From NCBI GenBank assembly GCA_040882285.1, contig JBBEBQ010000005.1:303681-367680 (forward strand): a stretch of DNA of 64,000 bases. The letters are read 5' to 3'. Below the pieces are notes generated by a model. That model was not told the origin of the DNA, searched no databases, and worked only from the letters and a program-made list of their open reading frames with translations. Position 1 is the first letter of the stretch; every line of letters starts with the position of its first letter. Origin of the DNA: Gemmatimonadaceae bacterium. GTDB lineage: Bacteria > Gemmatimonadota > Gemmatimonadetes > Gemmatimonadales > Gemmatimonadaceae. This document shows, piece after piece, positions 32,587-41,688 of this stretch. The translations under genes and the position numbers were made by a program.

Positions 32587-33474
32587 TTATGGCGAGCCGA
32601 GGTTTATCGCGAAGGGACCCATCCCGTGCAACTGCACCACGGTGACGCCGCGCGCGCCGCCGAAGTGCGGCAACCTCGCCGGAGCGTACAGGAAATCGCC
32701 CGCCTGATACTCCTTGATGGCGGCCGCGTTGAACGTGCCGCCCATTCCGAGGCGAAATACCCCCGACAGCACTGTGATGTGCTCGCTCATCGGATGCCAG
32801 TGCGGCGGGAACTCGTAGCCGTCGGGGAACCGGAGCCGCAGGGTGTAATCGCCGGTGCCCCCCGGGTCCCCGTGGATCACGGCCATCGTCGCGCCCGCGG
32901 CGAAGCCCGGGACCACGAGATCGGTCCAGGTGATTGCGGACGCCGCGCGAGTCTCCATGTCGGACATGTCGGCGACGACAGCGGGTCCGGCGGGAGCCGG
33001 TTCGGGCATGGGCTGTGAGCTGGTCACGATGTCGCTGGCGATCACCCAGTTACCGTCGACCTTGTGCCAGACAGTCGTGTAGCTGCCGGCGTCATTGACT
33101 CGACCGTGCGGAGCGTCGAAGCGCATCGTGTAGCTGCCTACTTCGGTGGCGATGTCGCCGCTGCGCGCGACGGTGACGGTCGTGGGCTGCCAGTTGAGCG
33201 AGAGATTCGGCAGCGCCACCGTGCCGCGCCATCCTTCTCTGATCGCGTTGACGCCGGTCATGACCGGTGTGTTCGGCATCATCGCGGTCGCCGAAGGCGC
33301 GTGGAATGCCGCGATCGCGTCTACGTCTTTCGCGGTGACCGCGCGGTTCATCGCCGCGCTTCGGGCGCGGATCGCCTCCTCTTCCGTCGCGGGATTGACG
33401 GAAACCGTCGCGCAGGCCGAGATGGCCATTATGAGACCGGAAGCCAGCGCGACGTGCCGCAGTCCTGGAGTCAT
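32587..33474 (-). CDS. Lipoprotein with NTF2-like and cupin domains
   Basis: A 295-residue predicted lipoprotein (lipobox ISAC, Cys21). Residues 30-150 resemble an NTF2/SnoaL-like (DUF4440) domain: RARSAAMNRAVTAKDVDAIA, GVNAIREGW, YTTVWHKVDGNWVIASD. Residues 180-290 form a cupin: PDGYEFPPHWHPMSEHITVL carries the HxH...E metal pattern and ends GDFLYAPARLPHF. The two folds normally occur separately, so this is a fusion of two small ligand-binding domains. Substrate unknown. AGGAGG lies four bases before the ATG at 33474. Confidence 0.85.
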   Translation of the reverse strand: MTPGLRHVALASGLIMAISACATVSVNPATEEEAIRARSAAMNRAVTAKDVDAIAAFHAPSATAMMPNTPVMTGVNAIREGWRGTVALPNLSLNWQPTTVTVARSGDIATEVGSYTMRFDAPHGRVNDAGSYTTVWHKVDGNWVIASDIVTSSQPMPEPAPAGPAVVADMSDMETRAASAITWTDLVVPGFAAGATMAVIHGDPGGTGDYTLRLRFPDGYEFPPHWHPMSEHITVLSGVFRLGMGGTFNAAAIKEYQAGDFLYAPARLPHFGGARGVTVVQLHGMGPFAINLGSP

Positions 33475-33546
33475 GAGTCCTCCTTTTTGTCGTGAAGCGC
33501 GGAAACTTTCAGCTTTCGGGAAAGCCTGTCAAGCGAGCCCGGCCGA

Positions 33547-33573
33547 CCGGCGTTGGGTCAAACCCAACGCCGG
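33547..33573. other. Strong hairpin with flanking direct repeat
   Basis: A perfect 12-bp stem (CCGGCGTTGGGT at 33547-33558 with its complement at 33562-33573) around a three-base loop, flanked by two copies of GGCCGACC. It lies 73 bases upstream of the lipoprotein start and 54 bases before tRNA-Asn. It may be a terminator of minus-strand transcripts or a protein-binding site; no T-run is visible. Confidence 0.5.
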
Positions 33574-33626
33574 CCGACCTCGCGGGTTGAAGCGGCGGCC
33601 GCGAACCGGTTAGATTTCAAGGTTAT

Positions 33627-33699
33627 TCCCGAGTAGCTCAGTTGGTAGAGCAGGTGACTGTTAATCACCGGGTCGGGGGTTCGAGTCCCTCCTCGGGAG
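33627..33699 (+). tRNA. tRNA-Asn (GTT anticodon)
   Basis: A complete 73-base cloverleaf. The acceptor arms TCCCGAG/CTCGGGA pair and are followed by discriminator G. The D-loop AGCTCAGTTGGTAGAGC and T-arm GGGGGTTCGAGTCCC are canonical, and the anticodon loop CTGTTAA gives GTT. CCA is not encoded. A terminator hairpin follows at 33721. Confidence 0.98.
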
Positions 33700-33720
33700 C
33701 TGACTTACCCAAATAACAAA

Positions 33721-33748
33721 CGGGCCGATCTCTCGGCCCGTTTTTTTT
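33721..33748 (+). terminator. Terminator after tRNA-Asn
   Basis: CGGGCCGA / TCGGCCCG, an 8-bp stem with a TCTC loop, followed by eight T residues: a textbook intrinsic terminator. It also lies 24 bases downstream of the converging gene at 33772. Confidence 0.95.
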
Positions 33749-33771
33749 CGTCCGGCGCGGTGAGACGCCGT

Positions 33772-34485
33772 TCAGCTTGCTTCGGTCGTGCAACACCCGG
33801 CACTGCAGCTGACCCATGCCGGCCCGTCCATAGCCGGGACGAGAAGGTCGTCGCCGCTGGCGTTCGGCCCCGAGCCAGCGTCGCTCGAACGGCTGCGACG
33901 GTGCATCTCGGCCTTCTCATCGCATGTATAAAACGACGCCTCCGAAACGGGCGGCGGGCCGCCATGCTGGCAATACCGGAACAGTCCGTTCTCCTTCACC
34001 ACCCTGACCTTGTCGCCTGGAACCGAGTTCGCAGAGACTTCAAGAATGGCATACTCCCCCTCCGACGCCGCCTTCGGAAATGAGATGATGTACGAGGTGT
34101 CACCCGAAGTCAGATTCCACCTCGCGTCTCTGCTCGTGCCGAAGTTGACCAGGCGCGCGGTCAGCACCCCCGTGTTGGCCGTGTTTCCTTGACCGAGAAT
34201 GCGGGAATAGCTCGCCGCGCAAATCTGGATGACGGTGGGGGTGGGCGTGGTAGAGGTGCGTGCTGCCCACGTGCAGCCTTCCCACGTAACCTGCTCTCCT
34301 AGACCTCTGAGCACGGCTCGAGGTAGCTGATTGAGAGGTCCTGCTGGCAAACTAACCCCGGTGAAGAATCCCGCGCCCGGCGCGGGCGCGGGCGCCGGCT
34401 CCGGAACCGGAACGGGAGCGCACGCACCCAGTGCGACGGCCATCGCCGAGATCGTGCAGGTCCACCTCGAGTATCGGGACTTCAT
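33772..34485 (-). CDS. Lipoprotein of unknown function
   Basis: A 237-residue predicted lipoprotein (lipobox ALGAC, Cys22) with a Pro/Ala-rich tether after the cysteine. The ATG at 34485 is chosen because GGGAG lies eight bases upstream. The mature part has about ten cysteines in total, including a cluster near the C-terminus (WVSCSAGCC), and a central beta-rich segment (ARLVNFGTSRDARWNLTSGD). No family recognised. It is the gene after the big kinase at 34534 on the same strand, 48 bases downstream. Confidence 0.65.
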   Translation of the reverse strand: MKSRYSRWTCTISAMAVALGACAPVPVPEPAPAPAPGAGFFTGVSLPAGPLNQLPRAVLRGLGEQVTWEGCTWAARTSTTPTPTVIQICAASYSRILGQGNTANTGVLTARLVNFGTSRDARWNLTSGDTSYIISFPKAASEGEYAILEVSANSVPGDKVRVVKENGLFRYCQHGGPPPVSEASFYTCDEKAEMHRRSRSSDAGSGPNASGDDLLVPAMDGPAWVSCSAGCCTTEAS

Positions 34486-34533
34486 TCGGATCTCCCGCGC
34501 AAAATGTGAATCGGGCAACCGATCGCGATGTTC

Positions 34534-37500
34534 CTACCGGATCGGCCTTCGGACGCTGTCCACGCTGGCTCTGAGCGCCGGGTCGGCGTTCATCCATAAT
34601 ATTGCAACCGCCTGCGACCACTTGCGAGCCTTGGCTCCATCGCGTGCCGCTAGCCGCCAGCGCGTCGCCATCATCCGGGTGAGTATGGCATACTCCAACG
34701 GATACCTCAGCGTCGACGCGCTGATGCTCGACAAGCCGTCGAGAGTTCCATCGAGCCTCCTGATCGCTGCCGACGTGTCTCCCAATGCCAGGAGCAGCGC
34801 CACTTCCCGCGTGATGAGCATCGGACTGACGTCAGCTGCTCGCAAGTCCGACCGGCTGAGCTCCACTGAATCGAGCACCGCCCGGGCACGACGCGAATCT
34901 CCCGCCGAGAAGGCCTGCTGCGCCGCCACGACGCTTTCCTGTCCGCGAATGGCACCGAGCCCCCGACCCTCCGCACATGGCACGGAAAACGAGAGGACTG
35001 TTCCAACGACGCGGTCGCTGAGACCGTTTCGTCGATCAGGCGGCGCATGAATTCGAATCAGGTCACCGAGGCTTCGCTCGACGGCGGGAGGACGGACGTG
35101 GCAGATGCCCAGGGCCGCGTTTGCCAGAGCCTCGCCGGCAGCCCGGCTCACCGCTTGATGCAAGTCTTCAGCGCCGGCATAACTCGGCCAAAAAAACTGC
35201 AACGCGGCCGCGAGTCGGTCGCTCCTGCCTGTAAGTCCGCTCAGCCGCGCAACAGATTGCCAGTTCTCCTCCGTTGTTTCATCGAAAGTCGTCAACGCGG
35301 AATCCCCTATCAGCCGAGCGCCAGCGAAGTCCCCGGCCTTGAGGCTCACTCGCGCCTGCGCCTCAGCCAAGAGCAACCGTTCCAATGTCGTCTTGGCGTA
35401 GCCTTTGGCTGTCCGCAGGCTCGCGGTCGCGGCGTCAAAATCTCCGCGCACTTCGAATATCGAGGCGCGGGCCGTATGTGCCTCCGAGCTTCGCGGGTAA
35501 ATGCGCGTCCATGTCTCCGTGAGCTCGAGCATGATCCGTCGATTTCGCTCCAGCGCCCGAAGTCGCAGTGCGCGCGAAGCGGGATCGCGCTCCTTCTCGA
35601 AGTAAGGACGCGGATACGGCGTGTGAGAAAGCGTATCGGGGGACAGGAGAGGCCACGCTCCAAACTCGACGGCACTGGGCCCGCCAGTGACCCCTGTACG
35701 AATCTGGTTGTGCGCAGTTGGAAAGACCTGATTAAGACGCCGGAAGTGAGGTATTGCATGCAGCTTTGGATCGATCTCCAGTGCGCGAAGTAGCGCCTGC
35801 CCGGCCTCATGCCAACTTGTCCGGAAACGGAACCCGGAACGAGTCCGCCCGCTAGCCAGAACTGCGTCGTCTTCGTGCAGACACTCGCCCAGCCCATGCC
35901 AGGCGAAAGCGTCGAGCGTATCTCGCCGGATTAGCTCCTGGTACTGCTTACAGGCTTCCGGATAGTCCTCCTCGGCTTGCGCCAGGAGCGCGGACGCCCG
36001 AAGAGCGTCGCGCGGGCCGAGCTCTTCTCGCAGCGCCACAGCCCGCCTCGCGCTGGCAAGCCATGTTGGCTTCGCGTCCGGCTGCAGCCAGCTCTGTACG
36101 CGCGCGAGCTCGAGATGCGCGGCGGCGAAATCAGGATCCAGCTCGACAGCCCGCGCCAGCTCGGCGCGCGCGGAGTCCAGCTCGAACCGGCCGAGCGCCA
36201 TGATCCCGCGGCGGTATGCCTGCAGCGCTTGGTACACGCGCGTACCGTGGTATCCATTATCGAAGCGGGCGGGAAGCGATCCGAACGCCAGTAAACCGCT
36301 CGCAAGACCGTGCGCCGTGCTGTCGGCGATCGTGTCCCCCAGCAGGACCAACATTTGCTCTGTCAGCTCCACTGACCGATTCACGTCATACAGGCGTGCT
36401 ACCACTCGACGGCGCTCACCCGCGGTAGCGACCGTGCCCCAGATGAGTCGACCCGCGCCTAAATCGCGAGCGACCGCGATGGCGTCGGAGAGCGAACGGA
36501 TTTCACCCCCGGCCTCTGCGACGGCTTCCCGCACTACGACGTCAGCCTCGACGCCAAGCCCCTCCCATTCGCTCAACACGGCCTGCAATCCGCCACCCAC
36601 CCGTTTCCCGAGTGCTGGATCATCGTCGGAGAAGAACGGCAGGACAACGAATCTGGCAGTGTCCGCCTTAGGGCCGAACACGTTACGCGCCCATTCCGAG
36701 CCCGGGCCCGCGGCCATCACCGCCAGCGTCACGACCGCCGCCACGGCGCCGACCACAAACCACCGCCGGCGGATCGAATGAGCGGAAACCCGCTCCGCCA
36801 TCGCGCCCGGATCGTGCAGCGCGGCGATGAAATCCGTCACGCTCGGAAATCGATCCGCGGGCACCGCCGCCATCGCCCGCTTGACCGCGCGCTCCACGTG
36901 CTCCGGCACGTTCGGCCGGTGCGCGCGCATCGACGGCGGCGGCTGCGTGAACCGCTGCGAGATCACGGACTGCTGCGTCGCGCCGATGAACGGCGGAAGA
37001 CCCGTGACCATCTCGTACAGCAGACACGCCAGGCTGTACTGGTCGCTCCGCGCGTCCACGGTCTTCTCGCCGCTCGCCTGCTCGGGACTCATGTACGCGG
37101 GGGTCCCGACAACGAGCCCGGTGGACGTGAGCGTATCAACCGCTACCGAATCCACCGCACGCGCGATGCCGAAGTCGGCGAGACAGGCGCGATTTCCCGA
37201 GAACAGGACGTTGTCGGGCTTGATGTCCCGGTGCACGATCCCGTGGGAGTGCGCGTACGCCAGCGCCTCGCCCACGTCGCGGGTGATCGCTATCGCTTCC
37301 TCTACCGGGAGTTGCTTCTCCTTCGCGATGCGGGTCCGGAGCGAACCGTCCGCCATGTACGGCATGACGTAATACAGGGTCCCGCGGGATTCGCCCGAGT
37401 CGAGGATCGTGAGCAAATGGGGATGCTGCAGCGAGGAGCTGTGCTTGATCTCGCGGAGGAAACGCTTCGCGCCGATCGCCTGGGCGAGCTCCTTGTGCAG

Positions 37501-37635
37501 CATCTTGAGCGCGACGTGCCGTTCCTGGCGATTGTCGTACGCGAGATACACGATCGCGGCGCCGCCGCGGCCGAGCTCGCGCTCGATGGTGTATCTGCCG
37601 GTGAATTCGCCGGTAACCGTGGGGTCTTCTTCCAT
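34534..37635 (-). CDS. Membrane Ser/Thr kinase with large extracellular TPR-like part
   Basis: A 1033-residue protein. The kinase domain spans residues 15-275: loop GRGGAA, Lys44, HRDIKPDN (Asp137) and DFG (154-156). One transmembrane helix lies at about 291-310. The remaining 700 residues would be periplasmic: a TolB-like part (VVLPFFSDDDPALGKRVGGG) and then alpha-helical TPR-like repeats (for example FELDSARAELARAVELDPDF). The layout matches a receptor kinase, unlike the cytosolic relative at 18315. The stop is 48 bases before a lipoprotein gene on the same strand. Confidence 0.92.
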   Translation of the reverse strand: MEEDPTVTGEFTGRYTIERELGRGGAAIVYLAYDNRQERHVALKMLHKELAQAIGAKRFLREIKHSSSLQHPHLLTILDSGESRGTLYYVMPYMADGSLRTRIAKEKQLPVEEAIAITRDVGEALAYAHSHGIVHRDIKPDNVLFSGNRACLADFGIARAVDSVAVDTLTSTGLVVGTPAYMSPEQASGEKTVDARSDQYSLACLLYEMVTGLPPFIGATQQSVISQRFTQPPPSMRAHRPNVPEHVERAVKRAMAAVPADRFPSVTDFIAALHDPGAMAERVSAHSIRRRWFVVGAVAAVVTLAVMAAGPGSEWARNVFGPKADTARFVVLPFFSDDDPALGKRVGGGLQAVLSEWEGLGVEADVVVREAVAEAGGEIRSLSDAIAVARDLGAGRLIWGTVATAGERRRVVARLYDVNRSVELTEQMLVLLGDTIADSTAHGLASGLLAFGSLPARFDNGYHGTRVYQALQAYRRGIMALGRFELDSARAELARAVELDPDFAAAHLELARVQSWLQPDAKPTWLASARRAVALREELGPRDALRASALLAQAEEDYPEACKQYQELIRRDTLDAFAWHGLGECLHEDDAVLASGRTRSGFRFRTSWHEAGQALLRALEIDPKLHAIPHFRRLNQVFPTAHNQIRTGVTGGPSAVEFGAWPLLSPDTLSHTPYPRPYFEKERDPASRALRLRALERNRRIMLELTETWTRIYPRSSEAHTARASIFEVRGDFDAATASLRTAKGYAKTTLERLLLAEAQARVSLKAGDFAGARLIGDSALTTFDETTEENWQSVARLSGLTGRSDRLAAALQFFWPSYAGAEDLHQAVSRAAGEALANAALGICHVRPPAVERSLGDLIRIHAPPDRRNGLSDRVVGTVLSFSVPCAEGRGLGAIRGQESVVAAQQAFSAGDSRRARAVLDSVELSRSDLRAADVSPMLITREVALLLALGDTSAAIRRLDGTLDGLSSISASTLRYPLEYAILTRMMATRWRLAARDGAKARKWSQAVAILWMNADPALRASVDSVRRPIR

Positions 37636-37797
37636 TGGCGCCGCCGTTCAACTGGGCAGGGCAAACATATGCCCGTCCCTGTAAACCGCCAACTAAATGA
37701 CGTTAGCTCTCCCATTCCATCGGTAGCCCGGCGCCCGCCATGCATTCCGCGGCCGCCCCGACCGGCGGACGGCTCGAGCCGCGTGGTTGCGACGCGC

Positions 37798-37827
37798 AAA
37801 AAAAACCGGGACCCTCTCGGGTCCCGG
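37798..37827 (-). terminator. Terminator of the Spy/CpxP-like gene
   Basis: A perfect 9-bp stem CCGGGACCC / GGGTCCCGG with a TCTC loop and an A-run on the plus strand (a T-run on the minus strand), 23 bases past the stop of the gene at 37850. Confidence 0.93.
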
Positions 37828-37849
37828 CTGTCATCCTTGCTTCGGTCGG

Positions 37850-38398
37850 TCAGTTCCCGGCGTTCGGCCGCGCGGGACGAGCCGGCCGGGCGGGGCGATT
37901 GCCGCGCATCGGGCTGCGGCCGTCCGCGCCTCGCGCGCGTCTGGTCGAATCACGCTGCGCCATGCGCTCACGCATCTGCGCCTGGCGGGCGTCGAGTCTC
38001 GAGCGCTGCTCGGCGTTCAGGACAGCGCGAACCTCCGCGTGCTCCTGCTGCCGCAGCGCCGCCACCTGCGTGCCGTTCGCGCGGGCGCGCGTCATCGCGG
38101 CGCGCGCGGCGGCCGTGTCCCCGGCCTGGCGCGCAGCGCGGGCGGCCTCGACGTCCGGACGCGACTGCTCTCGGAGCTGCTCGAAACGCACGCGATACTT
38201 GGCGTGAATCGCCTTGATCTGTTCCTTCTGCGTGTCGGTGAGGTTCAGGTCCGCCATCATGCCATGCGGGCCCTGGTGCCCCTTCGCACCGCGCTGGCCC
38301 TGGCGACCTTCCTGGGGTGTCGGAGCCTGCGCGCTGGCAACGGTCGCGGCACCCACGAGCATCGCGACCACGGCGGCCGCTGTACGAATGCGATTCAT
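37850..38398 (-). CDS. Spy/CpxP-like periplasmic protein
   Basis: A 182-residue protein with a signal peptide (MNRIRTAAAVVAMLVGAATV, then ASAQ). The start at 38398 is chosen because GGAGG lies four bases upstream. It has the family motif LTDTQKEQI (LTxxQ) at about residue 53 and a second ALRQQEHAEVRAVLNAEQ helix, both followed by long Arg/Ala-rich amphipathic helices, ending in a Pro/Arg-rich tail. Spy and CpxP are ATP-independent periplasmic chaperones or stress sensors, so a similar role is likely. Its own terminator is at 37798. Confidence 0.8.
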   Translation of the reverse strand: MNRIRTAAAVVAMLVGAATVASAQAPTPQEGRQGQRGAKGHQGPHGMMADLNLTDTQKEQIKAIHAKYRVRFEQLREQSRPDVEAARAARQAGDTAAARAAMTRARANGTQVAALRQQEHAEVRAVLNAEQRSRLDARQAQMRERMAQRDSTRRARGADGRSPMRGNRPARPARPARPNAGN

Positions 38399-38507
38399 CA
38401 TGCCTCCAATCCTTGTTGAGTGGACCCGGCACAGAGTGTGGGGTCGCATACTTAGACTGGGTGGGCAGACGCTTGTTAAGGCTCTGTGGCTCCAGGGATC
38501 TGGACGG

Positions 38508-38603
38508 GGAATCCAAGTTTGGAGTGTGGCAGTTCGGAGATCGAAGTTAGGAGTCACTCCTCACTGTCCCACTCCCTACTGCCACACTCCCTACTTGGAT
38601 TCC
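38508..38603. repeat. Heptad element with 26-bp inverted arms
   Basis: Arms 38508-38533 and 38578-38603 are reverse complements at 24 of 26 positions. Between them the 7-bp period continues (TTCGGAG, ATCGAAG, TTAGGAG, TCACTCC), with a symmetric centre GGAGTCACTCC. It fills the gap between uppS and the Spy/CpxP-like gene. Confidence 0.92.
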
Positions 38604-38634
38604 GGCTGGAAAGCCCTCGGAGTCCGCGCTACGG

Positions 38635-39441
38635 TCAGCCTGCCGCCGCGGCTGCCGGCACTCCACCATACCGCCGCTCCCTCGCGTGGAACTCCGCCAC
38701 CGCCGCGTGCAGATCCTTCGCGGAAAAGTCGGGCCAGAGAATCTCGGAGAAGTACAGCTCCGCGTACGCACACTCCCAGAGCAGAAAGTCGCTCAGGCGC
38801 TGCTCCCCGCCGGTGCGGATCAGGAGGTCCACCTCGCGCGACGGGCCGCGGTCGTGCTCGACCTCGCCCAGCAGCCGCATGAACTGCTCGCGCGAGAGAT
38901 GGTCGCTGCTCGCGCGGCGCGCCGCCCGCAGAATCGAGTCGCGCGCGGAGTAGTCCACCGCGATCCGGAGATCGAGCACGGTGCCGTCGGCGGTCGCGGC
39001 TTCGGCCGACTCGATGGCCTTGCGCACCTCGCTCGGAATTCTGTCGCGCCTGCCGATCACGGTCAGCCGCACGCCGTTGGCGATGCAGCGATCCACCTCC
39101 GACAACAGATACCGCCGGAACAGGCGCATCAGCATCATCACTTCGCGCTGGGGCCGGTTCCAGTTGTCGGCGGAAAACGCGTACAGAGTCAGCACGCGAA
39201 TGCCGCACTGCGGCGCCGCTTCGACGATGCGGCGGGCCGTGCGCGCGCCTTCCATGTGTCCGGTGGGACGGCTGCTCCCGCGAGTGATCGCCCAGCGGCC
39301 GTTGCCGTCCATGATGATCGCGACGTGGAGGCCCGGAGCGCTCTCGTCCCGCTGCTCGGGGGTGTGCACGGGCGCGCCGTGCCGGCGGCGCGCGCCCTGC
39401 CGCGCGAGATCCATCCGCCTACTTGCGGTCACGCGTGGCAT
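38635..39441 (-). CDS. uppS: Undecaprenyl diphosphate synthase
   Basis: A 268-residue cis-prenyltransferase making the C55 lipid carrier for peptidoglycan and O-antigen. Key motifs are [10 protein letters not shown] (Asp45), [46 protein letters not shown] and the late [14 protein letters not shown]. The first 35 residues are an extra Arg-rich tail. It overlaps the preceding regulator gene (39419-39805) by 23 bases, so it may be translated from the same message as the regulator and its membrane partner. The usual cdsA neighbour is not seen here. Confidence 0.96.
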   Translation of the reverse strand: MPRVTASRRMDLARQGARRRHGAPVHTPEQRDESAPGLHVAIIMDGNGRWAITRGSSRPTGHMEGARTARRIVEAAPQCGIRVLTLYAFSADNWNRPQREVMMLMRLFRRYLLSEVDRCIANGVRLTVIGRRDRIPSEVRKAIESAEAATADGTVLDLRIAVDYSARDSILRAARRASSDHLSREQFMRLLGEVEHDRGPSREVDLLIRTGGEQRLSDFLLWECAYAELYFSEILWPDFSAKDLHAAVAEFHARERRYGGVPAAAAAG

Positions 39442-39805
39442 GAATGAGAGCTTCCATGTGATCGAGGTAGCGCTCGAGCGCGCGCCGCCCCTCGGCCGTC
39501 AGGCGGTACTCCGTGCGCGGCATGCGTCCTTCGAAGGTCTTCGTGCAGCTCACGTACTTCGCGTCCTCGAGCTTGCGCGCGTGCACGCTCAGATTCCCGT
39601 CGGTGATCTTGAGCAGCTTCTTCAGATCGTTGAAGGTCAGCTTCTCGTTCACCGCCAGCGCGCTCACGATTCCGAGCCGCACGCGCTCGTGGATCAGCCG
39701 GTCGAATTCGCCGGTGTCCGGGCCGATGGCGCGGCCGCGCACCGACTGCAGCTTCGCCGGGTCGGGACTGCCGCGATCCTGCCGGACGGCTCCCTGTTTA
39801 GCCAC
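39419..39805 (-). CDS. Winged-helix transcriptional regulator (HTH_34 type)
   Basis: A 128-residue DNA-binding protein. The winged-helix region is about residues 37-115: [40 protein letters not shown], then [11 protein letters not shown]. It resembles the PF13601-type regulators of about 100 residues. GTG at 39805, with GGAGG upstream and an 8-base overlap with the membrane-protein stop. The three-gene order membrane protein-regulator-uppS is coupled. An 8-bp inverted repeat at 40405-40427 over the first gene's start is a plausible self-operator. Confidence 0.85.
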   Translation of the reverse strand: MAKQGAVRQDRGSPDPAKLQSVRGRAIGPDTGEFDRLIHERVRLGIVSALAVNEKLTFNDLKKLLKITDGNLSVHARKLEDAKYVSCTKTFEGRMPRTEYRLTAEGRRALERYLDHMEALIHATRDRK

Positions 39806-40418
39806 CGTGCCTCCTGGCGATCGGGATTCCGAAGACGATGTGCAGTCCGCCGAACGCGGCGGCCATGAGGATGTCGTTCGCCGCCGCCGGAGTGAACAGC
39901 GCGATCGCGCCGGCGAGCATGAAGCAGAACCCCATCACCGGCACCACGCGCACGGAGAACGCGCCGCCGGCGACCACCGCCGTTCCGTAGATGAGGAGCC
40001 AGAGGCCCGGGAGCACGTCGTACATCCCGAGGTTGTACAGCTGGATCGTGAGCAGCGCTCCTACGAGCATCGGCGGCGAGAAGCTCAAAAGGAATTTCCT
40101 GCCGGCGCCGGACATCAGCGGCAGCCGCGCGGCCCGCGCCTTCCGGATGATGGCCGCGATCATGATCACCGGCGCGAGGATGGCGGCGGCGAGCCACGTG
40201 TTGAGCCAGGCCACTTCCGTCGGCTGGCGCGCGGCAATGGAGGCGGCGGTGAGCGCGGCAACTCCCACGATCACCATTCCCCAGCCCGACACGGCCGTGA
40301 ACGCGCCGGCGCGCTCCATCGTGTCGCGGATGAACGCAAGGTTGTCCATCGCGCGCATGTGCAGCGCCGGCTCCTCCGCGGGCGGCGCCTCTTTTCGGAT
40401 CGGCCTAACTGACGACAT
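39798..40418 (-). CDS. Six-helix membrane protein paired with regulator
   Basis: A 206-residue integral membrane protein with six hydrophobic segments (about 39-62, 70-90, 109-128, 134-155, 158-174, 180-199) after a charged N-terminus. No family name is certain. Small six-helix proteins of this kind often sit directly before a winged-helix regulator as here. The regulator may control or sense its substrate, but that is inference. The ATG sits inside an inverted repeat, which would let the regulator block both transcription and translation initiation. Confidence 0.75.
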   Translation of the reverse strand: MSSVRPIRKEAPPAEEPALHMRAMDNLAFIRDTMERAGAFTAVSGWGMVIVGVAALTAASIAARQPTEVAWLNTWLAAAILAPVIMIAAIIRKARAARLPLMSGAGRKFLLSFSPPMLVGALLTIQLYNLGMYDVLPGLWLLIYGTAVVAGGAFSVRVVPVMGFCFMLAGAIALFTPAAANDILMAAAFGGLHIVFGIPIARRHGG

Positions 40419-40427
40419 ATCAGTTAG
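40405..40427. promoter_or_regulatory. Inverted-repeat operator over the start codon
   Basis: CTAACTGA (40405-40412) and TCAGTTAG (40420-40427) are perfect 8-bp inverted arms spaced by seven bases. The spacer holds the start codon of the minus-strand membrane-protein gene. The 15-bp centre-to-centre spacing suits a homodimeric winged-helix protein, and the regulator gene is the next one downstream. Confidence 0.65.
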
Positions 40428-40487
40428 TTTAGAAGGTGGGCTCCCTCTGGGTCAAGTACTTTACCGAATAAAGCGAGTTCTCCGCCC

Positions 40488-41027
40488 TTGTCGTGGACCC
40501 TGATGCTGGCCGCGCTCATCGTCGCCGTGCTGGCCGTGGTTACCGCCGTCGGTTGGAAGCTCCCGGCGGAGCACCGGATAACGCGCGAAGCCGAGCTGCC
40601 CCACGGTCCGGACGCTGTCTGGACGGCGATTAGCGACTTCTCCGCGCTACCGGCCTGGATGCCGGGGATCCGGCGCGTCCAGAGACTCGACGACGCCATC
40701 GAAGGCAGGGAGCGCTGGCTGTACGAAACCGCCGAGGGCGACATGACGATCGAGGTCGTCACGCGGTCCGCGCCGACCGAGCTGACCATCCGGAGCGTGA
40801 GCTCCGACCTCGCGTTCGGCGGCACCTGGACCCACAGGATCTCGCCCGCCGCCGCCGGCTCTCTGGTCAGCGTCACCGAGCATGGCTGGATCTCGAACCC
40901 GTTCTTCCGCTTCATGTACCGGTACGTGTTCGCGGGCGCGACGACACCGGACGAAGCGCTCGCGGCGCTCCGGCGGCATCTGGGCGGACGGGTCCGGACA
41001 TCGGCGAGCCGGCCTACTATGGAATAG
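40488..41027 (+). CDS. SRPBCC-fold (polyketide cyclase/START-like) protein
   Basis: A 179-residue protein with an N-terminal membrane anchor (MSWTLMLAALIVAVLAVVTA) followed by an SRPBCC ligand-binding fold: HGPDAVWTAISDFSALPAWMPG, then EVVTRSAPTEL, WTHRISPAAAGSLVSVTEHG and a C-terminal helix. TTG start at 40488; an ATG at 40503 gives a slightly shorter anchor. Bound ligand unknown. The last 11 bases overlap the converging PfpI-family gene. Confidence 0.8.
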   Translation: MSWTLMLAALIVAVLAVVTAVGWKLPAEHRITREAELPHGPDAVWTAISDFSALPAWMPGIRRVQRLDDAIEGRERWLYETAEGDMTIEVVTRSAPTELTIRSVSSDLAFGGTWTHRISPAAAGSLVSVTEHGWISNPFFRFMYRYVFAGATTPDEALAALRRHLGGRVRTSASRPTME

Positions 41028-41640
41028 AGATCGGGCCGGGCAGCGGATCGCTGGCCGGAAAGCTCTGCTCACCCATCCGGTCGAGCCGCCGCTCGTCGAT
41101 CGCGGTCACCAACAGACTCACAAGCTTCTGGTTGAACGCTGGCAGATCATCCGGCTTTCTGCTGGTGAGGAGCTTCTGATCGACTTCCACCTGCTTGTCC
41201 ACCCATTCGCCGCCCGCGTTGACGATGTCGGTCTTCAGGCTCGGCCACGACGTCAGCGTCCTTCCCTTCACGGCCCCCGCTTCCACCAGCAGCCACGGGC
41301 CGTGACAGATCGCCGCCACCGGCTTGTCGGCTTCCATGAAGCCGCGCACGAATTCCACCGCCTTCGGGTTGGTGCGCAGCTTGTCCGGACTGCGCACGCC
41401 GCCGGGCAGCACCAGCGCGTCGAAGTCGCTCGCCGTCACCTGGTCGACGAGCTTGTCGACACGGAACTTGTCGCCTTTCTCGCCGTGATTGACTCCCTGA
41501 ATCTCGCCTTCCTTGTCGGCGACCAGGTACAGATCGGCCTCGGCGGCGCGCAAAGCGTTCCACGGCTCGGTCAGCTCGATCTGCTCCACGCCGTCCGTCG
41601 CGAGAAACGCGACTTTTCTGCCTTTGAGTGACTCAGCCAT
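41017..41640 (-). CDS. DJ-1/PfpI-family protein
   Basis: A 207-residue protein of the DJ-1/PfpI superfamily (class I glutamine amidotransferase-like fold). Nucleophile Cys112 sits in AAICHGPWLL with His113, and Glu near residue 18-21 is in VEQIELTEP. The fold's other pieces KVAFLATDGVEQ and ALVLPGGVRS are visible. Relatives include general-stress proteins, deglycases and proteases; which is right here cannot be told. A 31-residue Arg/Pro-rich tail is extra. It overlaps the SRPBCC gene tail-to-tail by 11 bases. Confidence 0.9.
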   Translation of the reverse strand: MAESLKGRKVAFLATDGVEQIELTEPWNALRAAEADLYLVADKEGEIQGVNHGEKGDKFRVDKLVDQVTASDFDALVLPGGVRSPDKLRTNPKAVEFVRGFMEADKPVAAICHGPWLLVEAGAVKGRTLTSWPSLKTDIVNAGGEWVDKQVEVDQKLLTSRKPDDLPAFNQKLVSLLVTAIDERRLDRMGEQSFPASDPLPGPISIP

Positions 41641-41688
41641 CGCACTCTCCTGTTATCCCGGCGCTTTCAGCGCGCCGGCGTTTGCGGC

